Made by a program: the position numbers and the translations under genes. The notes under the pieces are model-generated. The model was not told the DNA's origin, made no database searches, and was given only the letters and a program-made list of their open reading frames with translations. Shown here piece by piece: positions 12,555 through 13,931 of a stretch of 13,931 nucleotides of DNA. Origin of the DNA: Spirochaetaceae bacterium (GTDB taxonomy: Bacteria > Spirochaetota > Spirochaetia > Treponematales > Breznakiellaceae); the NCBI GenBank assembly GCA_031265535.1, contig JAISCO010000315.1, forward strand, positions 1-13,931, written 5' to 3'. Position 1 is the first letter of the stretch. Each line of letters begins with the position of its first letter.

Positions 12555-12819
12555 TGCCTGAACTAAGCCGGTTTTATAATATCGTGATAAAAATGCTCTT
12601 CAAGGACACGGTTCAGCACAACAAACCTCACCTCCATGTTTTTTACAACGAGTATGAAGCGTCATAGGCATTGACGGGGAATTGTTGGCAGGGAGTTTAC
12701 CGGTCAAAGAAATGCGCCTTGTATTGGCATGGCCGGCTATCCATGAGGAAGAACTTTATGCCGCTTGGAATAAGGCCGTCAGCGGAATCCCCTTTGAAAA
12801 AATAGCCCCCCTGCGGTAA
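12554..12819 (+). pseudogene. DUF4160 family protein gene, frameshifted
   Basis: The ATG overlaps the HTH stop. The first 37 codons (MPELSRFYNIVIKMLFKD, then NKPHLHVFYNEYEAS) match the start of DUF4160 proteins, small proteins often encoded beside DUF2442 genes in presumed toxin-antitoxin-like pairs. A TAG at 12665-12667 ends this frame. In the -1 frame the family sequence continues at once (IGIDGELLAGSLPVKEMRLV, then WNKAVSGIPFEKIAPL) to TAA at 12817-12819. One missing base around 12662-12666 accounts for both. Rejoined, the protein is about 88 residues, normal for the family. No classic slippery heptamer is present, so I regard it as a mutation or a sequence error rather than programmed frameshifting. 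Confidence 0.8.
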
Positions 12820-12827
12820 GGAAAATC

Positions 12828-13107
12828 ATGTACGAAAAAGACGGCATAGTATATGCGGGAACCCTTGAACCGCTCCTAAAAGTCATAGCTGTTCAGCCTC
12901 TGGACGGTTACCGTATGCATCTTGAATTTTCTACCGGGAAAACAAGGGTATTTGATTTCACCCCCCTTGTTGGATATTCCTTGTTTCCGCCCCTTACGGG
13001 AGAAGTCGTTATTTGATCAGGTCTATCTTGATCATGGGGTTCCATCCTGGGACGGGGGAAATATAGACATAGCACCGGAAGCGTTTTTTGCCGGGGAGGA
13101 TATCTAA
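12828..13107 (+). pseudogene. DUF2442 family protein gene, frameshifted at a C6 tract
   Basis: ATG at 12828 follows AAGGA at good spacing, 8 bases after the DUF4160 frame. The first part (LLKVIAVQPLDGYRMHLEFS, then GKTRVFDFTPL) is a typical DUF2442 start. The frame runs into a stop at 13014-13016. In the +1 frame the family sequence continues (LDIPCFRPLREKSLFDQVYL, then PSWDGGNIDIAPEAFF) to TAA at 13105-13107. The switch falls at six Cs (12961-12966); five Cs would restore one frame of about 92 residues. DUF2442 proteins are usually paired with DUF4160, as here. Homopolymer slippage, phase variation and a sequencing error are all possible. Confidence 0.8.
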
Positions 13108-13109
13108 GC

Positions 13110-13328
13110 ATGACCAAATACACCGTTTTATTGACATGGGATGATGAGGCCGGGGTATGGGTGGCGGTAAACGATGAAATACTTCTTGCCCTGGAATCTG
13201 GCTCTCTTGATGTCCTCATGGAACGGGTACGGTACGCCGCCCCTGAAGTGCTGGAGGCAAACGGTAAACCACACACCACCGATATACGGATTCATTTCAA
13301 GTCCGACAGGGTTACGGTACTTGCGTAA
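13110..13328 (+). CDS. DUF1902 (HicB-like) antitoxin candidate
   Basis: The 72-residue protein begins TKYTVLLTWDDEAGVWVAVN and continues with LALESGSLDVLMERVRYAAP, EVLEANGK and a C-terminal beta strand (IRIHFKSDRVTVLA). This is the DUF1902 pattern, a short partial-RNase-H-like fold related to HicB antitoxins. Such proteins are regularly encoded upstream of HicA-like mRNA interferases and are inferred to neutralise them. GGAGG precedes the ATG at good spacing. The gene starts 2 bases after the DUF2442 frame, and its stop overlaps the ATG of the HicA-like frame (TAATG, 13326-13330). The frame is intact. I see no separate DNA-binding domain, so operon control may rest on the HTH protein at the front. 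Confidence 0.8.
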   Translation: MTKYTVLLTWDDEAGVWVAVNDEILLALESGSLDVLMERVRYAAPEVLEANGKPHTTDIRIHFKSDRVTVLA

Positions 13329-13521
13329 TGGCGGAGTACGAAAAAAGGTACGGAAAAAACTGTCCGAATACGGCTGTACTTTCTTGCATCATGGCAAGGG
13401 CGGCCATGATATGTGGTACAGCCCTATCACCAAGTGTAGTTTTCCGGTGGACGGTGAAATAAAATCACGGTACACGGCAAATGTAATCATGAAGCAGGCG
13501 GGGATAGATTATCACTTCTAA
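13328..13521 (+). pseudogene. HicA-like toxin gene, frameshifted at an A6 tract
   Basis: HicA toxins are small double-stranded-RNA-binding-fold mRNA interferases. From ATG at 13328 the frame reads MAEYEK, then drifts into nonsense. In the -1 frame the family sequence follows: VRKKLSEYGCTFLHHGKGGH, then MWYSPITKCSFPVDGEIKSR, and YTANVIMKQAGID near the end. GKGGHD contains the catalytic His (residue 27 of the rejoined protein). One A too few in the A6 run at 13341-13346, or in the second A6 run at 13354-13359, explains the shift. Alternatively an in-frame TTG at 13321 gives an intact protein of about 66 residues with weak initiation, or ribosomes slip -1 on the A run. The catalytic core is therefore intact and the toxin may not be dead. 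Confidence 0.7.
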
Positions 13522-13547
13522 GCCGGATATTTCCCAGCCTATCGTGT

Positions 13548-13587
13548 ACGGGGCGTTTAGCCGCCACGCCGTTTAATCCCCGTTTTT
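13548..13587 (+). terminator. Probable terminator after the HicA-like gene
   Basis: ACGGGG (13548-13553) pairs with CCCCGT (13578-13583), directly followed by a run of Ts, with GGCG/CGCC pairing inside the loop. It lies about 27 bases beyond the HicA stop, where the end of the plus-strand operon is expected. The internal part is imperfect. Confidence 0.5.
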
Positions 13588-13597
13588 AACGCCGTTT

Positions 13598-13873
13598 TTA
13601 CCCGCCTACTGTAACCATGCTGAGCATGAAGCCGTCCAACTCCGCAATCAACCGGCTTTTATCACTTATGCCAAAATCCCACCCCGTCCGCCAATCCTTT
13701 GCCCGTATGCGGTCAAGGCTTTTTTTCGTCAACGCCCCGGACTCTTTCAATGTTTGCAGCAACGCATTGTATTCAAGAGGGCTTGACTGCCGGTATTGCT
13801 CCGCCTCTAACTGCTATTCTTGACCCACAGAATTGTTTAACCGCAAAGTCGAAAAAGTCGAAGAAGTTTTCAT
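13598..13873 (-). pseudogene. Unrecognised small ORF interrupted by an in-frame TAG
   Basis: I do not recognise this gene. On the minus strand an ATG at 13873 reads MKTSSTFSTLRLNNSVGQE, then TAG (13814-13816). The same frame then stays open for 71 more codons, with protein-like composition and charged helical stretches (LEYNALLQTLKESGALTKKS, then LDRIRAKDWRTGWDFGISDK and SRLIAELDGF), to TAA at 13598-13600. Rejoined it would be about 91 residues. The TAG could come from a single C-to-T change in CAG. No clear ribosome binding site is seen, and an overlapping frame on the same strand starts at 13907, so the true start is unsure. It converges on the accessory operon and is probably a decayed gene fragment. 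Confidence 0.4.
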
Positions 13874-13931
13874 TCAAACTGCTCAAAACTTGAGTCGTTT
13901 TAGCCATTCTTTCCGGGAAATTTGGCGCTTC

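Larger units (their letters stand above)
13522..13931. other. Right-edge region without an intact gene
   Basis: These 410 bases hold the terminator candidate and the TAG-interrupted minus-strand ORF. Beyond 13,873 there is a purine-rich stretch with repeats of AAGTCGAA (about 13847-13866) and an alternative 44-codon minus-strand frame (13773-13907, MAKTTQVLSSLNENFFDFF) that overlaps the ORF in another frame. I see no RNA gene or transposase. Confidence 0.5.

Noticed and set aside
12339..13931. CRISPR array, tRNA, transposase or integrase in the accessory part
   Set aside because: I looked for regular repeat-spacer units, tRNA cloverleaf ends, DDE or tyrosine recombinase motifs and saw none. 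How this block arrived is not visible in the window.

Overview
The window reads as a chromosomal segment of a spirochaete, most likely a Treponema relative of moderate GC content. This is an inference from gene content and order (topA, dprA, a xerD-type recombinase and ftsZ-ftsA-ftsQ-ftsW on one strand) and from protein style; no database was searched. Everything from base 1 to about 11,986 is on the minus strand. A second block at about 12,339-13,521 is on the plus strand, and a broken minus-strand ORF lies at the right edge.

Right to left along the minus strand, a near-consensus sigma70 promoter (12,236-12,264) and a structured leader of about 240 nt precede mraY, ftsW, ftsQ, ftsA, ftsZ and a XerD-like tyrosine recombinase. 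These genes cover lipid I synthesis, septal glycan polymerisation, divisome assembly, Z-ring formation and chromosome dimer resolution. It is a slimmed division and cell wall cluster with no murD, murG, murC or ddl between mraY and ftsZ. ftsZ also has its own promoter candidate, overlapping a 9-bp tandem repeat. After a terminator-like hairpin come a membrane-anchored TPR protein and dprA. A repeat-rich gap (2,873-3,263) with a bidirectional terminator, a perfect 18-bp inverted repeat and a G-rich hairpin separates these from topA. An unrecognised protein gene follows topA and runs off the left edge.

The plus-strand block is accessory. A short Xre-type HTH regulator is followed by DUF4160, DUF2442, DUF1902 (HicB-like) and HicA-like reading frames, tightly packed or overlapping. 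The regulator and the DUF1902 gene are intact. The DUF4160, DUF2442 and HicA-like frames each carry a single-base frameshift, two of them at or beside homopolymers (C6, A6). The HTH gene appears to be read from a leaderless transcript. A 13-bp inverted repeat has one half-site over the HTH -10 region and the other over the divergent mraY -10, so an accessory regulator may touch the promoter of the division cluster. The last 400 bases hold a probable terminator and a minus-strand ORF interrupted by an in-frame TAG.
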